A stretch of DNA of 64,000 nucleotides from Deroplatys truncata (lineage: Eukaryota; Arthropoda; Insecta; Mantodea; Mantidae). The translations under genes were made by a program, and so were the position numbers. Location: contig CM060990.1 in the NCBI GenBank assembly GCA_030765065.1, positions 277,167,341 to 277,231,340 on the forward strand, written 5' to 3'. Below, piece by piece: positions 1 through 9,059 of the stretch; the stretch's first letter is position 1; each line of letters starts with the position of its first letter. The notes beneath the pieces were generated by a model. It searched no databases, was not told the DNA's origin, and saw nothing but the letters and a program-made list of their open reading frames with translations.

Positions 1-828
1 GTCTATAAGGTAACTGTTATGTGTTCATTTTATTAGGATCAATTAAGCATGTTGTTTAGATTCATTACAATAAATTTAATACTTATTTACAACAGTGTAA
101 AAAAGAGGTAATCCAATATATAGATATTTATTTTTATTTATTGTGCTAAGAGATTTACAATTTGATTGTCTACTGAACTTTGACCCTGACCACTCATTCT
201 GTAGACAATCACTACAGTTTATTTACATTTTACTATTTCTCGTCAATAAATTATCTTGTTTCAGTTTTTCATGTTCCCATTTCCATTTGTTTTTCACTTT
301 TCACTTATTTGATTACTTTACCATCACACATTCACCATAGTTTTCCATTCAAAGTAAGATACACTACCTCTTACGTTTCTCTATCCACTGTCCAAAGCCA
401 TTTATTTTTTACTTTACATAAAAACTGTCCAATGCTCCTAGCGTCCTTGCACATCATTTTGATTATAAGTATAGTAATCTACTGTGTACTACAGTATACT
501 ATTTGGTATATTATGTAGTAGTGAAAATATAATGAAGCAAAACCACCTTAGTATTTCATTATGTTTACAGAATAGAAACCTTTCATTTCTCAGTAATTCA
601 AGAGCCCTACAGACTCTCTGCCTTATTTTGAACTTTTTTCTATAGTATTTCTGAGGTTTATACTCAGACATATCATCACCAAATCATACCTTCAGCATAC
701 ATTCTGGCATGCTGATTAGATATTATTAAAGTTCAAGGACATGACATACCATCCATTATTAATAAAATATTGACTCTTATGATTCCTACTAAGACCACTA
801 AATACATTAGTTTTATATCTGTTTTCAG
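1..828 (+). other. Intron upstream of the RECK-like terminal exon
   Basis: AT-rich DNA with no convincing coding frame. It ends in a pyrimidine-rich tract and a consensus 3' splice site (TCTGTTTTCAG, AG at 827-828), directly followed by an open Kazal-domain frame. I read it as the last intron of the RECK-like gene, continuing beyond the left edge. The short frames inside it are low-complexity and not credible genes. Confidence 0.7.
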
Positions 829-1488
829 GTCAACTGTGCTAATACAGGTCTAGTGTGCGGAATAGATGGAGAAACATACACTTCAGAATGTGCTGCACAT
901 GCCAATAGAGTGAGTGTAGACTACCAAGGTCCTTGTATGGTTGTAGGACTGATTGGAGATCAAGCCAATCCAAAATGCAGTAATGATGCTGTTAAATGCT
1001 CACGTCTGGCAAACTCAAACTGTTTAGGTGTCACTCCACCAGGAGCTTGCTGTCCAGTATGTGGGGGAGCATTCAGACTGCTCTACAGTCATAAACAAGT
1101 AGACAGAGCTCTGTTCACTCTGCGTGGAAATGCTATCAGTGCTCTGACTGTAGGAGCCATTTTAGAAGCCTTGGAACGTCAAGTGCAGGTTGCAGAATGT
1201 GCAGTGCGAGGCTATCTCACCATAGAATTAGACCTCTTTGTACTTGTTGAAGCCATTGGTGGAAATCCTCCATCAGAACTACAACTTGAGGCTTGTGTAA
1301 GGGAAGCAGAGAAATTAGCTAGTTTAGTGCAGAGGTCTAGTCCACGAGTTCTAAGTGAGCTTAGTCTTAGTTCACTTACCACTGCAACAGTAATACATGC
1401 ACCAATGAAAGGCACTGCAGTCTCATCAAGTTCAATAAAATGGCTTGTTGTTATTTTTCTACTAGGACATGGATATTTTTATACATAA
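829..1488 (+). CDS. RECK: RECK homologue, terminal exon (Kazal domain to GPI signal)
   Basis: Last coding exon of a reversion-inducing cysteine-rich protein with Kazal motifs, a GPI-anchored extracellular regulator of matrix metalloproteases (and a Wnt7 co-receptor in vertebrates). The frame opens straight after the splice acceptor at 828 and runs 219 codons to TAA at 1486-1488. The first in-frame start-like codon (853, GTG) is internal, so the exon has no start of its own. Seen in order: a Kazal-type module (VCGIDGETYTSEC then a GPC end), a second cysteine cluster ending CCPVCGG, then the region I recognise as the RECK C-terminal domain (LYSHKQVDRALFTLRG, QVQVAECAVRGYLTIELDLF, QLEACVREAEKLA). 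It ends with a serine-rich stretch followed by a hydrophobic tail (IKWLVVIFLLG), as expected for a GPI-attachment signal. Human RECK is about 970 residues, so this is roughly the last fifth. The frame is undamaged and looks like a live host gene. Confidence 0.88.
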   Translation, partial: VNCANTGLVCGIDGETYTSECAAHANRVSVDYQGPCMVVGLIGDQANPKCSNDAVKCSRLANSNCLGVTPPGACCPVCGGAFRLLYSHKQVDRALFTLRGNAISALTVGAILEALERQVQVAECAVRGYLTIELDLFVLVEAIGGNPPSELQLEACVREAEKLASLVQRSSPRVLSELSLSSLTTATVIHAPMKGTAVSSSSIKWLVVIFLLGHGYFYT

Positions 1489-1525
1489 TTGTTTTCATCT
1501 CCAAGAGCTCCCTTTTCTACAAAGT

Positions 1526-1531
1526 AATAAA
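1526..1531 (+). terminator. Candidate poly(A) signal of the RECK-like gene
   Basis: AATAAA lies 38 bases after the stop codon in AT-rich 3' sequence. It is the nearest canonical signal, but other A/T-rich hexamers follow within the next 500 bases, so the true cleavage site is uncertain. Confidence 0.4.
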
Positions 1532-2121
1532 ATTGGAAAAATTAAAGGCACAAATGAATGCACTGATCATTCCACTGCTGCTGAAAATGCCTGACCACCA
1601 CATAAATGTTTTAAGTTTAAGGTTGCTTATACTGAGCTCAAAGTAATTGTTTTATTTGTCATCTGTAGTGCTCATAGTGCATGCTGAACTAGTCTATTAT
1701 TTGCATGATGCAAGATTTACAATTCATATACTGTCAAAGCACCTGTGTTGAGTCTCTAATCACCAAAAACATATAAGTTGGCTGCTTTGCAACAAAAATG
1801 CATGATGATTTGTAAATTTAGGTAATGGAAAACTTTGGCATAATGGTGTATTACCCATTATTTAACATTATTTTAGGCAAGAATATCTGCTAAAAGTCAT
1901 GAATATTTCAGTTTTTTTATGTGACTCATTTAAATAAATATGAAGTTTAACATCTGTGATTATGAAAATATCATATTTACTGAACAGCAAAGCTTTTGGA
2001 AGCTTTAAAGATAGGAGCATTGAAAACCAAGATACAGGGAAAAGAGTCTGTAAAATACTTCTTGAAATTTAACCCTCATCCCAAATAAGCGCAGTTGTTG
2101 AAAATTAGAAATTTAAAACAA
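1532..2121. other. AT-rich 3' flank, no gene seen
   Basis: Probable 3' UTR and intergenic DNA. No ORF with coding character, no terminal repeats and no tandem structure are visible before the Harbinger target duplication. Confidence 0.5.
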
Positions 2122-2489
2122 TATGGGCTGGTTTCACAACTGATGTTAAAAATACTCTAACATCTTGTTTGATAACAAGGTGTTCAAAGTTTAACATAAG
2201 GTTAAAACTTTTGTGTTTCATCAAGCTTTTACAGCAAACTGTTAGCTAACATTTTGTTAACGTCAAAGACAACTGCGAACGCTAGCTTTTGAGAAGGTGG
2301 TGGCCGAACTACACTGCTTCTGAACATACTTCAATGCACTTTTGTCTATGTATTGCTGCGCTCTCTGTGTCAGCAGCCGACAATTATTTACATTCATGGC
2401 AATGGCCATGTGATGATCCTGGTTAAATTTAGAATCACGATGTCAACTGAAATAAATGTTTCACTGTTTGAAATGTGTTAATATCTGAT

Positions 2490-2765
2490 TAATAAGTATA
2501 GACGTATTGTCAAGTGCAAGAAAGCTGATGTTCTTACATTAAAGGATAAGGTTGCAGCCTAGGACAAAATCCACAAGTAATTTAATTGGAATAAACACGT
2601 TTCTCTTAAGTCCAGCATGCATGCATGTATGTATGTATGTATGTAAGCAACTACGGCAATTTTATGCTAACATAAAGTGCAGCACCAGAAACGTTAGGTG
2701 CGAAGAGCATTTAAGACAGTTTAAAACTGGTGGCGGACACTGCATTAAACTAAAGTGGACGAAAA
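2490..2765 (+). pseudogene. Harbinger Myb/SANT-like protein remnant
   Basis: Translated pieces read KYRRIVKCKKADVLTLKDKV and later QLRQFYANIK and HLRQFKTGGGH. The K-rich first helix, the QL..FY.N.K helix and the F-K-T-G-G-G motif are the usual signature of the Myb/SANT-like DNA-binding partner protein of Harbinger elements. The pieces lie in more than one frame, with stops and an ATGT microsatellite in the middle, so it is a pseudogene. It sits inside the Harbinger TIRs on the strand opposite the transposase remnant. Confidence 0.6.
2615..2645 (+). repeat. (ATGT)n microsatellite
   Basis: A short run of ATGC/ATGT tetranucleotides inside the Harbinger relic, interrupting the Myb-like remnant. 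Confidence 0.8.
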
Positions 2766-3008
2766 TGTGTTATTGCTGATTAATCAAGCAGACCCAAAAA
2801 AAATACTGTTTCCTTCTTGAAGCAATTGCTTTGGAAATCTTCCAGATAAACCCACAAATGGTAGCTTTGGAAATTCCAACATTATCACAAGTAAATGAAA
2901 AATGTTAGTAGCATAAAATCTAAGTACCTAATTAACATTAGCATAGGAGAAAGAGACATGCTTCTGTTGGTAGCATTCTAACCTCTCGTACTTCCCATAA
3001 AACTATGC

Positions 3009-3209
3009 TCATGACAAATGAGGAGCATTTGTCAATCTATATTGCTTTAAAAATTCCTCCTTTTGCAGGGTTTCAAATTTATTATGATATATGACTACTC
3101 TTCCATTAAGAATGACATTCAAAAATGCCAATTGTAGCAAACTCGCATCAACAGCTTGGTTTGCAGCAGCCATTTTCCAATTTCTAACATTTATTAAATG
3201 CCTTAACAC
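3009..3209 (-). pseudogene. Harbinger transposase N-terminal remnant
   Basis: A 66-codon frame with MAAANQAVDASLLQLAFLN followed by QKEEFLKQYRLTNA, which resembles the F..RYRL segment near the N-terminus of HARBI1-type transposases. The DDE nuclease part is absent; the frame stops where the internal deletion must begin. Assignment rests on this motif plus its position inside Harbinger-type TIRs. Confidence 0.5.
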
Positions 3210-3664
3210 AGGGGTATGGGGATGTTAACTTAACACCGACTTTAACGCATTGTAAAAGTTAATATTGTTTGATGAAATAGAATTTGTATTAACTTCAGTG
3301 CTAAATCAGTTTAACATTGTGTTAAAATTTAGCATCTGTTGGTGCAACCAGCCCTATGTGTTATAAAAAGCTGTTGCATATATAAAACATATGTAAGATA
3401 ATCACATTGTTTTAGGTTTACATAATTCATTGGATAAATTCTGGGAAAAATATGAAAGAATAAACATTTATTTTCTGTATTCTTATCATGTTTACGTTCG
3501 TGTGGTGCTTTTGTTTTTCTAATGTTGACTATAATTAGATATCCCTCTGCACTATAGTAAAATTAAATTTGAATATTAATTTAATATACGAGGGTGATTA
3601 CAAAAGTTCTGCACACTAAAAGATGGAATTGAAAAAATAATTTATTTTACAAAACACCTTTACA

Positions 3665-3955
3665 GGCCTTCAATATAATCCCCATTCTTCCTTATGACAG
3701 CTTCCCAACATTTTGGCAAATCCTGTATTCTGGATAGGACACCTTCATTGTTGAGCTATTTGATGATTCTGATCACCTCATTCGAATTATCATCAATGGT
3801 ACCAAAGAATTTTCCATGGAGTGGTTCCTTCAGTTTGGGGAACAAGCCAAAGTCTGGTGGACTGAAATCAGGACTGTATGGTGGATGTTTCTCCCACTGT
3901 TAGGTCAATATGTGTTTTTGTATTATCATACAAAAGAAGGACACCAGCTGCAAGT
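3665..3955 (-). pseudogene. Mariner transposase, C-terminal catalytic part
   Basis: On the minus strand this gives LLLYDNTKTH (second catalytic Asp), EKHPPYSPDFSPPDFGLFPK (third Asp region) and a tail with WEAVIRKNGDYIEGL, the usual mariner C-terminus. At least one in-frame stop is present. The Tigger insertion (TA at 3955-3956) separates it from the rest of the protein. Confidence 0.75.
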
Positions 3956-3956
3956 A

Positions 3957-5550
3957 CAATAGAACTCAAACTATCCAAACCTGGATCATTTTGAGAGGAA
4001 GAAATGGTATTTCTAAAATTACTTTATTAAACCCATAAGTTAGTTTTATTCAACAGTTATTAGAGTAGTTGTAAAGTACTGCACATTTCTCTGTCTTCCT
4101 AAAATCAATCCTTAGCAAAATGCATTAAAAGACAAAATCTTCCAGCAAACAATGAATACATGTTTAAATTGCATGCATATTGGGCCCTTCCTTCTGTGAA
4201 TAGTGTAGCAGCTACCGCATACAGAGGCGATGAGCCTATTGTGTTTGGCAGTGCCAGTACATCGGTACAGCCTGTATCAGCCTGTTTTGTGACCTTAACC
4301 TAGACCTGTACTTGTGTCTTAAGTTACTGTATGGCAGTATGCCTTCTAAAATGAAACATGTCTTATCCTTGGCAGACAAAATAAAAATCATTGAACAATT
4401 AGATAAAGGAGTGAGTAGTAAGCAGTTAGCTGAGATGTTTAGCGTGGGAATATCAACAATTTCAAACATAAAAAGGAACAAGTTCTCAATTTCAAACTTT
4501 GTGTCTGTCCTTGAGAATGAAGATGGGAGTTCATTGAGAAAAGCTATGAAAACAGCAGAAAATAAAGAGCTTGAAGAGGCTGTATTCAAGTGGATTTTGC
4601 AGCAGGAAACACTGAGAAACCCTCTTTCAGGGCCAATTATTTGCGAAAAAGCAAAACTTTTGGTGAGAAAATTGACAGTTTGTCTTCATTTAAAGCAAGC
4701 AATGGCTGGCTAAAGAATTTAAAGTCAAAGCATGGTATTCATGAGTTGGATTTAAGTGGGGAGAAACTATCAGCAGATCCAAAAGCAGCAGCAAATTTTA
4801 TTGAAAAATTCAAAATTGAAGCAAAATCTTATGGCCCTGAATTTTTATACAATGCAGATGGGACAGGCCTTAATTGGAAGGCTTTACCTAAAACAACTGC
4901 AGCTTCTAAAAAGGAAAGAAGTGATCCTGGCCATAAGGTGAGTAAAGCCTGTGTTACCGTGCTGAACTATGCTAACTCTATGGGAAACCACAAAATACCC
5001 CTTCTGTTGATAGGCAAATCAAAAAAACCCAGGTTTTCAAAAATTTAAAAGAAATCTTCCTCTCTTTTACAAGAATCAATCTGAGACCTGGATGACTGCT
5101 GTTTTGTTTGCCAAATGGTACGATTTAACTTTCATACCTGAAGCAAAAAAATATAAGAAGGCCATGGGAAAGAAGGCAGTAAGGTGATGTTAATTCTGGA
5201 CAATGCATCCACCCACCCCACAGAAGGCCTTCTTGATAGAGAAGATGGACATTTCATAACACTCTTCTTACTGCCAAACGTGGCGAGTTTGCTGCAACCA
5301 ATGGACCAATTGGTTATCGAAACTATGAAGCGATATTACACAAGACAGCTGTTGAGGAAATTTTTTATAAAAGATGAAAATGAAGAAGGCATTGTGGCTC
5401 ATCACCAAAAATTGAATTTAAAAGACTGCTTTTATGTAGTGGTAGAAGCATGGAATTTGATGAAGGAAACCACATTAAAAAGAGCTTGGAACTAATTGAA
5501 AGGTGTTTCAACCAAGGAGGTTGAATTTTCAGGCACAAAACATTTTGCAC
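3957..5550 (+). mobile_element. Tigger/pogo-type DNA transposon nested in mariner
   Basis: The left end is TA followed by CAATAGAACTCAAACTATCC, close to the Tigger-type end (CAGTAGAACTCCGATTATCC class). The body encodes a CENP-B-like helix-turn-helix and a DDE_1 catalytic domain on +. The right TIR is not recognisable, so the right edge (5.50-5.56 kb, where mariner sequence resumes on the other strand) is approximate. It entered the mariner after that element was resident. Confidence 0.75.
4339..5495 (+). pseudogene. Tigger/jerky-like transposase, frameshifted
   Basis: The start is ATG 4339 (MPSKMKHVLSLADKIKIIEQ). The N-terminal CENP-B-type helix-turn-helix reads LDKGVSSKQLAEMFSVGIST. Next comes the second DNA-binding module (SGPIICEKAK, then SSFKASNGWLKNLKSKHGI), then the catalytic core with YNADGTGLNWKALP (first Asp), LILDNASTHP (second Asp) and LLPNVASLLQPMDQ (third acid region). 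The C-terminus ends near TLKRAWN. The frame changes near 4660 and at least twice between about 5040 and 5184, so no full product can be made. Family proteins are about 450-550 residues; the fragments together span most of that. Confidence 0.82.
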
Positions 5551-5883
5551 AAACAGCTTGTCATACATGACTGTTAAAGAGGTCGCACTCTATCTGTGAC
5601 TATAATTAATGCCATAAGCAAAGGTGATCATCAGTTTCAACTTTGTTGTTGGTGGCATTTTTTTTGGGCTTGGAGACTCTAGATGTTTCCAGTGAGACTT
5701 CAGTTCTGGCTCAAAATCTCATATTGAGGTTTCATGTGGGAAATTGATCCTATTGTAACAATCCTTTTCAGAAACTGTTCTCCTTCTGTTTCATAATGCT
5801 GAAGCAATTCTTCTGTGATTCTCTTGTGATCACATTCTGCTCCTCATTCAGATGATGAGGAACCCATCTGACAGCAACTTTTC

Positions 5884-6239
5884 TCATTTGTAAATTTTCA
5901 GCAATGATTCTGTAACTGAAGTGACAGATATTCTGTTTTCATGTGCAATTTTCTCACGTTTTTCATTGATCCTCTTACAAAATGTGATTAGTACCTCAGA
6001 TGTGTAGTCTGCTGCAGTTGATGGTCTTCCACTTCTTAGGTTGTCCTCAGTGCTTACCTGACCTTCACAGAAATGAGTAGACCACTGTGACACAGTGCTA
6101 TGATCCACTATACTATACTGACATACCTCTCTCAAGACACTGAGCATTTCAATTGGGTTCTTTCCTTGTAAAGTTTCAATTGTGATGTAGGATTGCTGGT
6201 TACCATATGAAATCTGACCTGACGCAGTTCCTCTTCCAT
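5884..6239 (-). pseudogene. Mariner transposase, N-terminal part
   Basis: Starts with ATG at 6237-6239 (MEEELRQVRFHMV). The DNA-binding part then follows with LREVCQYSIVDHSTVSQW, STEDNLRSGRPSTAADY and a downstream second helix-turn-helix ending near KIYK. The frame changes once between the ATG and the helix-turn-helix block, and further stops follow before the first catalytic block at about 5.75 kb. It belongs to the TIR-bounded element at 3589-6400. Confidence 0.75.
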
Positions 6240-6449
6240 TTTAAAGCTCAATTATTCAGCACAAAGTCAAGCTAACCAGCAGGCACACATGCAACTTTCT
6301 AGCCTGAAGTCTGACTCACAGTTAATGCTAATTTCAAATTGATCATGCTACCATAATGGTTGCAAATGCGCTGTGTGCAGAACTTTTAGAATAACCCTTC
6401 TACAAATGAGTTGGTTGTTGTGACACTTAACTTACTTAGCTTTAATCCA

Positions 6450-7404
6450 ATATGTTGCAAACACATTTGTGTTTGTCTTCAACTCTAGGCAAGCTGGTGG
6501 ATGGTGCCAGAAAATCTCTTCATTTTGTCCATATGGAGACATCTGGAGAGCATTGTGATGAATCTACTGAGTTGATGTGTAAGTGGGATTTCAAAGTTCT
6601 TGACAGGATCTCTATTTTTATGAATGGGGATTTTTTCCCAAATTGTCAGTTTAGCTGCATTATCTATAGATTTTAGTAGTTTGGCAATCTTTAGTAGATT
6701 TTGTTTGGTATTTCCTATGTAGATCTGTGGGCAGCCTGCACAGTTGATCTGATATATACCTGCTTTTATCTATTGTGTGGCTTAGTATAATGGATGTGGC
6801 TATAAGGTTCTGAATGTTATATCTGTCATTAGGTACCAAATTAATCGGTTATTCTTTGAAGATTTTTAAAAAAATTTTGTCTGCCCAAAGGTGATATGTG
6901 AGTGTTTTAAATTTGTGAGTTTCTTTCTGTGGTTTAAGTGCAAGGTCTGTTTTACTACTTTCTGTCCTTTGAACCTTGCTATTGCTTTGTCTATGAATTC
7001 TGAACTAAAGCCACTGTGAGTTGCGTTGATGATCTGATGATATTCTTTTAGGTACTCTTCTCTATTGAGAGGAATATTAAATACTCTTTGTATTAAGCTA
7101 TGGAAAGCTGCTTGTTGGTGAGGTTTCAGGTTGAAACAGTTGCATTTGATGTAATAGCTGTCTGAGTAGGAAGGTTTCCTGTAGATGCCAAAACTGAGGA
7201 TATTGTTTTTTCCTATGATTTTGAGATTCTGAAAGAGCAGTATACCATCTTTTTCCACTGCTATGGCGAACTGTGTAGCTTTATCTTGGATGTTGAGTAA
7301 TGCAAGTGCATTGTTGGTGAATTTCTTTGGAATTATGGCAAATGCATCGTCTATGTAATGGAATTAGGCTTTGAATATTAATGGGAAGGCCTTTGTGACA
7401 TATC
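6450..7404 (-). pseudogene. PLE: end of reverse transcriptase and GIY-YIG endonuclease
   Basis: Contains the RT active-site block YIDDAFAI (about 7.34 kb). A long open stretch at 6866-7258 has SFGIYRKPSYSDSYY and HQQAAFHSLIQRVFNIPLNR, the usual connector of PLE proteins. The GIY-YIG module is near 6.70-6.75 kb. Together these would nick target DNA and copy the element's RNA into it. The coding sequence is decayed and lies in several frames. Confidence 0.78.
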
Positions 7405-7412
7405 TCTCAAAG

Positions 7413-7910
7413 AAGAAAAATATTTAGATGTATGCAATAAAAAGGAGAGGGAAGTTGTTGCATGGTTCTGATTAGGGATATGTAAATTAAGGGAGCAAAG
7501 GGGAATATTATGAAAGGTATATACCCAATCTGTGGGGATACCTAAGGTGGAGTGCATATTTTGATGGAATGTAGAGGAACCAATGAGTGGAGGAGAAAAC
7601 TAATCAAGGAAAAATGGCTTAGATGTAAAAGAGTTGTAGTGATTAAGAAAATTTTCACAGATCAGTTGCAGTTAACTGTAATCACTGGATGCCTATGGGA
7701 TAAGTGGCCAGTTCTCATAGTCTCCATTATGCATTGAACTTAGCACTAAATAAATTATTATTATTTATTACTATTATTTATTATCATTTATTATCATCAT
7801 CATTATATGAATACATTATTATCAACATATCATCATTATCATTATTATTATCATCACCATTTATCATTATTATTATGATTATTATTATTATTATTATCAT
7901 CATTATTACA
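7413..7910 (+). mobile_element. 5'-truncated LINE 3' end inserted in the PLE
   Basis: Flanked by a short direct repeat TCTCAAAG (7405-7412 and 7911-7918), exactly where the PLE reading is interrupted. Its plus-strand translation YPICGDT...HILMECRGTNEWRRKL matches the C-terminal zinc-knuckle (CxxC...H...C) of jockey/I/R1-type LINE polymerases. It ends in a simple ATT/ATC tail at 7740-7910. Only the last 100 codons or so are present, a normal 5' truncation. One stop lies inside the knuckle. Confidence 0.72.
7740..7910 (+). repeat. ATT/ATC-rich microsatellite (LINE tail)
   Basis: About 170 bases of ATT, ATC and TTA triplets directly after the LINE coding end and before the right target duplication. 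I read it as the expanded 3' tail of the LINE copy. Confidence 0.8.
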
Positions 7911-7918
7911 TCTCAAAG

Positions 7919-8299
7919 TGACTCATGTAGAGCTCTGCTAGTAAAGCAGAAAGTGGGTTTCCCATAGGCAATCCTTTTGTTTGTTGAAACAGGTTACCAT
8001 TAAATAGTTTTGTTGTATGCATATTGTGTGAGGGTGTTGTAGTCTTCTATTTCAATCTTGATATGTTCTCAATATGTTTTCCAATTTCTGCATACTGGAA
8101 TTCTCAGTAATAAAGCTTAAATTTCTAATGAAACCAATATATCTTCCGGTGTAACTTGATTCTCTGTAACTTGTGGATGACCTTACATGAGTTTTTAATT
8201 GCCAAGGTTTCAAACTTCTGGAAGTTATTGAATTTGTTTGCTAGTAATATGGAAAGTTTGTAGATTGGTGCATCAATGTTGTTGGCTATGGGTTTCAAA
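7919..8299 (-). pseudogene. PLE: reverse transcriptase middle part
   Basis: Minus-strand translation shows PIANNIDAPIYKLSILLANK at the 5' side and LFNGNLFQQTKGLPMGNPLS at the 3' side, the RT template-grip motif (GLPMGSPLS in relatives). It is bounded by the hAT insertion (8300) and the LINE insertion (7910). It is decayed. Confidence 0.75.
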
Positions 8300-8450
8300 C
8301 AGGTCCAGCTTATCAATATGTGCTACAGTGCTACAGCAAAATGGTTATTTTGCTCAAAATAGTGCCCTATCACATGTTAAGCATATATTCAATTATTATT
8401 GCATATTTTCTATTACATTCATAATGTTTAAGTGATTTCACATATGAATA

Positions 8451-8856
8451 TCATTGGATGATCATCATGTGCAAAGGGAATGCATGCCCTGCATACATGA
8501 TTGGTACTCCATTAGTTGCTACACAGATCTTCAGTCCATTGTCAAGAATGCAGGCCAATCTACGCATATGACACATCGATGCTACTTGAAATCTCTCCTC
8601 TAATTGGCTAGTTATACCTAGGATTGTGCTAACATTAACTGGAGTATAAAAAGGTTTCCTGCTACTTTTAGTATAACCACTGCCATCTATGTGGTGTTGA
8701 TGCAATTAGCCTTGCTGCCTTGCTTGATACCAGCAGTAATGGATCTTGTATTGCAGCAACACAACTAAGAGAGAATAAAGCTCTCTGGAGATGCACATAT
8801 GGAGCAGATATAGCTTTATCTGATGGCACAATTTTTTTGTAGAAACAAATAACCAC
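8451..8856 (-). other. Unidentified minus-strand reading frames in the hAT 5' region
   Basis: Two overlapping frames (8451-8705 and 8668-8856, 84 and 62 codons) lie upstream of the hAT transposase. One contains YTPVNVSTILGITSQLEERF and CMRR-like residues, the other LSCVAAIQDPLLLVSSKAAR. I do not recognise them. They may be remnants of another insert, or chance frames in the hAT 5' untranslated DNA. Confidence 0.2.
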
Positions 8857-9059
8857 AAAATACTCAATTTAGCTCAACAATTCAGGTATGACCAAAAGTA
8901 ATATTTCTGTTGTGTATGCTAACATGAATTCTGTGAAAGTTTGATCAATTATCCATTCTTTAGGAGGGCTGGGGAGTAAAAAGTACAACTAAAGCCGCTA
9001 GGGAGCAAATTCCAACTCTAAATATAATGCAGTCTGCAAAAGGAGAGAGAAATGATTCC

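Larger units (their letters stand above)
2125..3354. mobile_element. PIF/Harbinger-like DNA transposon, degraded, 1.23 kb
   Basis: Imperfect terminal inverted repeats: GGGCTGGTTTCACAAC at the left end and GGGCTGGTTGCACCAAC as the reverse complement of the right end, continuing into a GATGTTAA/GATGCTAA match. A 3-bp duplication TAT (2122-2124 and 3355-3357) flanks it, the length expected for PIF/Harbinger. The sub-terminal 100 bases at both ends are rich in GTTAA/TTAAC motifs. Remnants of both typical Harbinger proteins are inside: a Myb/SANT-like protein on + and the transposase N-terminus on -. At 1.23 kb it is far shorter than an autonomous copy of about 3-4 kb, so it is an internally deleted, non-mobile relic. 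Confidence 0.8.
3589..6400 (-). mobile_element. Mariner element, interrupted by a Tigger insertion
   Basis: TIRs CGAGGGTGATTACAAAAGTTC (left, positions 3589 on) and GAAGGGTTATTCTAAAAGTT (reverse complement of the right end) share AAAAGTTCTGCACAC and are flanked by TA at 3587-3588 and 6401-6402, as expected for Tc1/mariner. The transposase reads on the minus strand. Near 6.0-6.1 kb is VDHSTVSQW followed by RSGRPSTAA (helix-turn-helix and linker). Near 3.9 kb is a YDNTKTH catalytic block. Near 3.85 kb is YSPDFSPPDFGLFPKLK. Codons between the first two blocks are split by the Tigger element starting at 3957. Without the insertion it would be about 1.2-1.3 kb, normal for mariner. Many stops and frame changes mark it as old. 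Confidence 0.88.
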
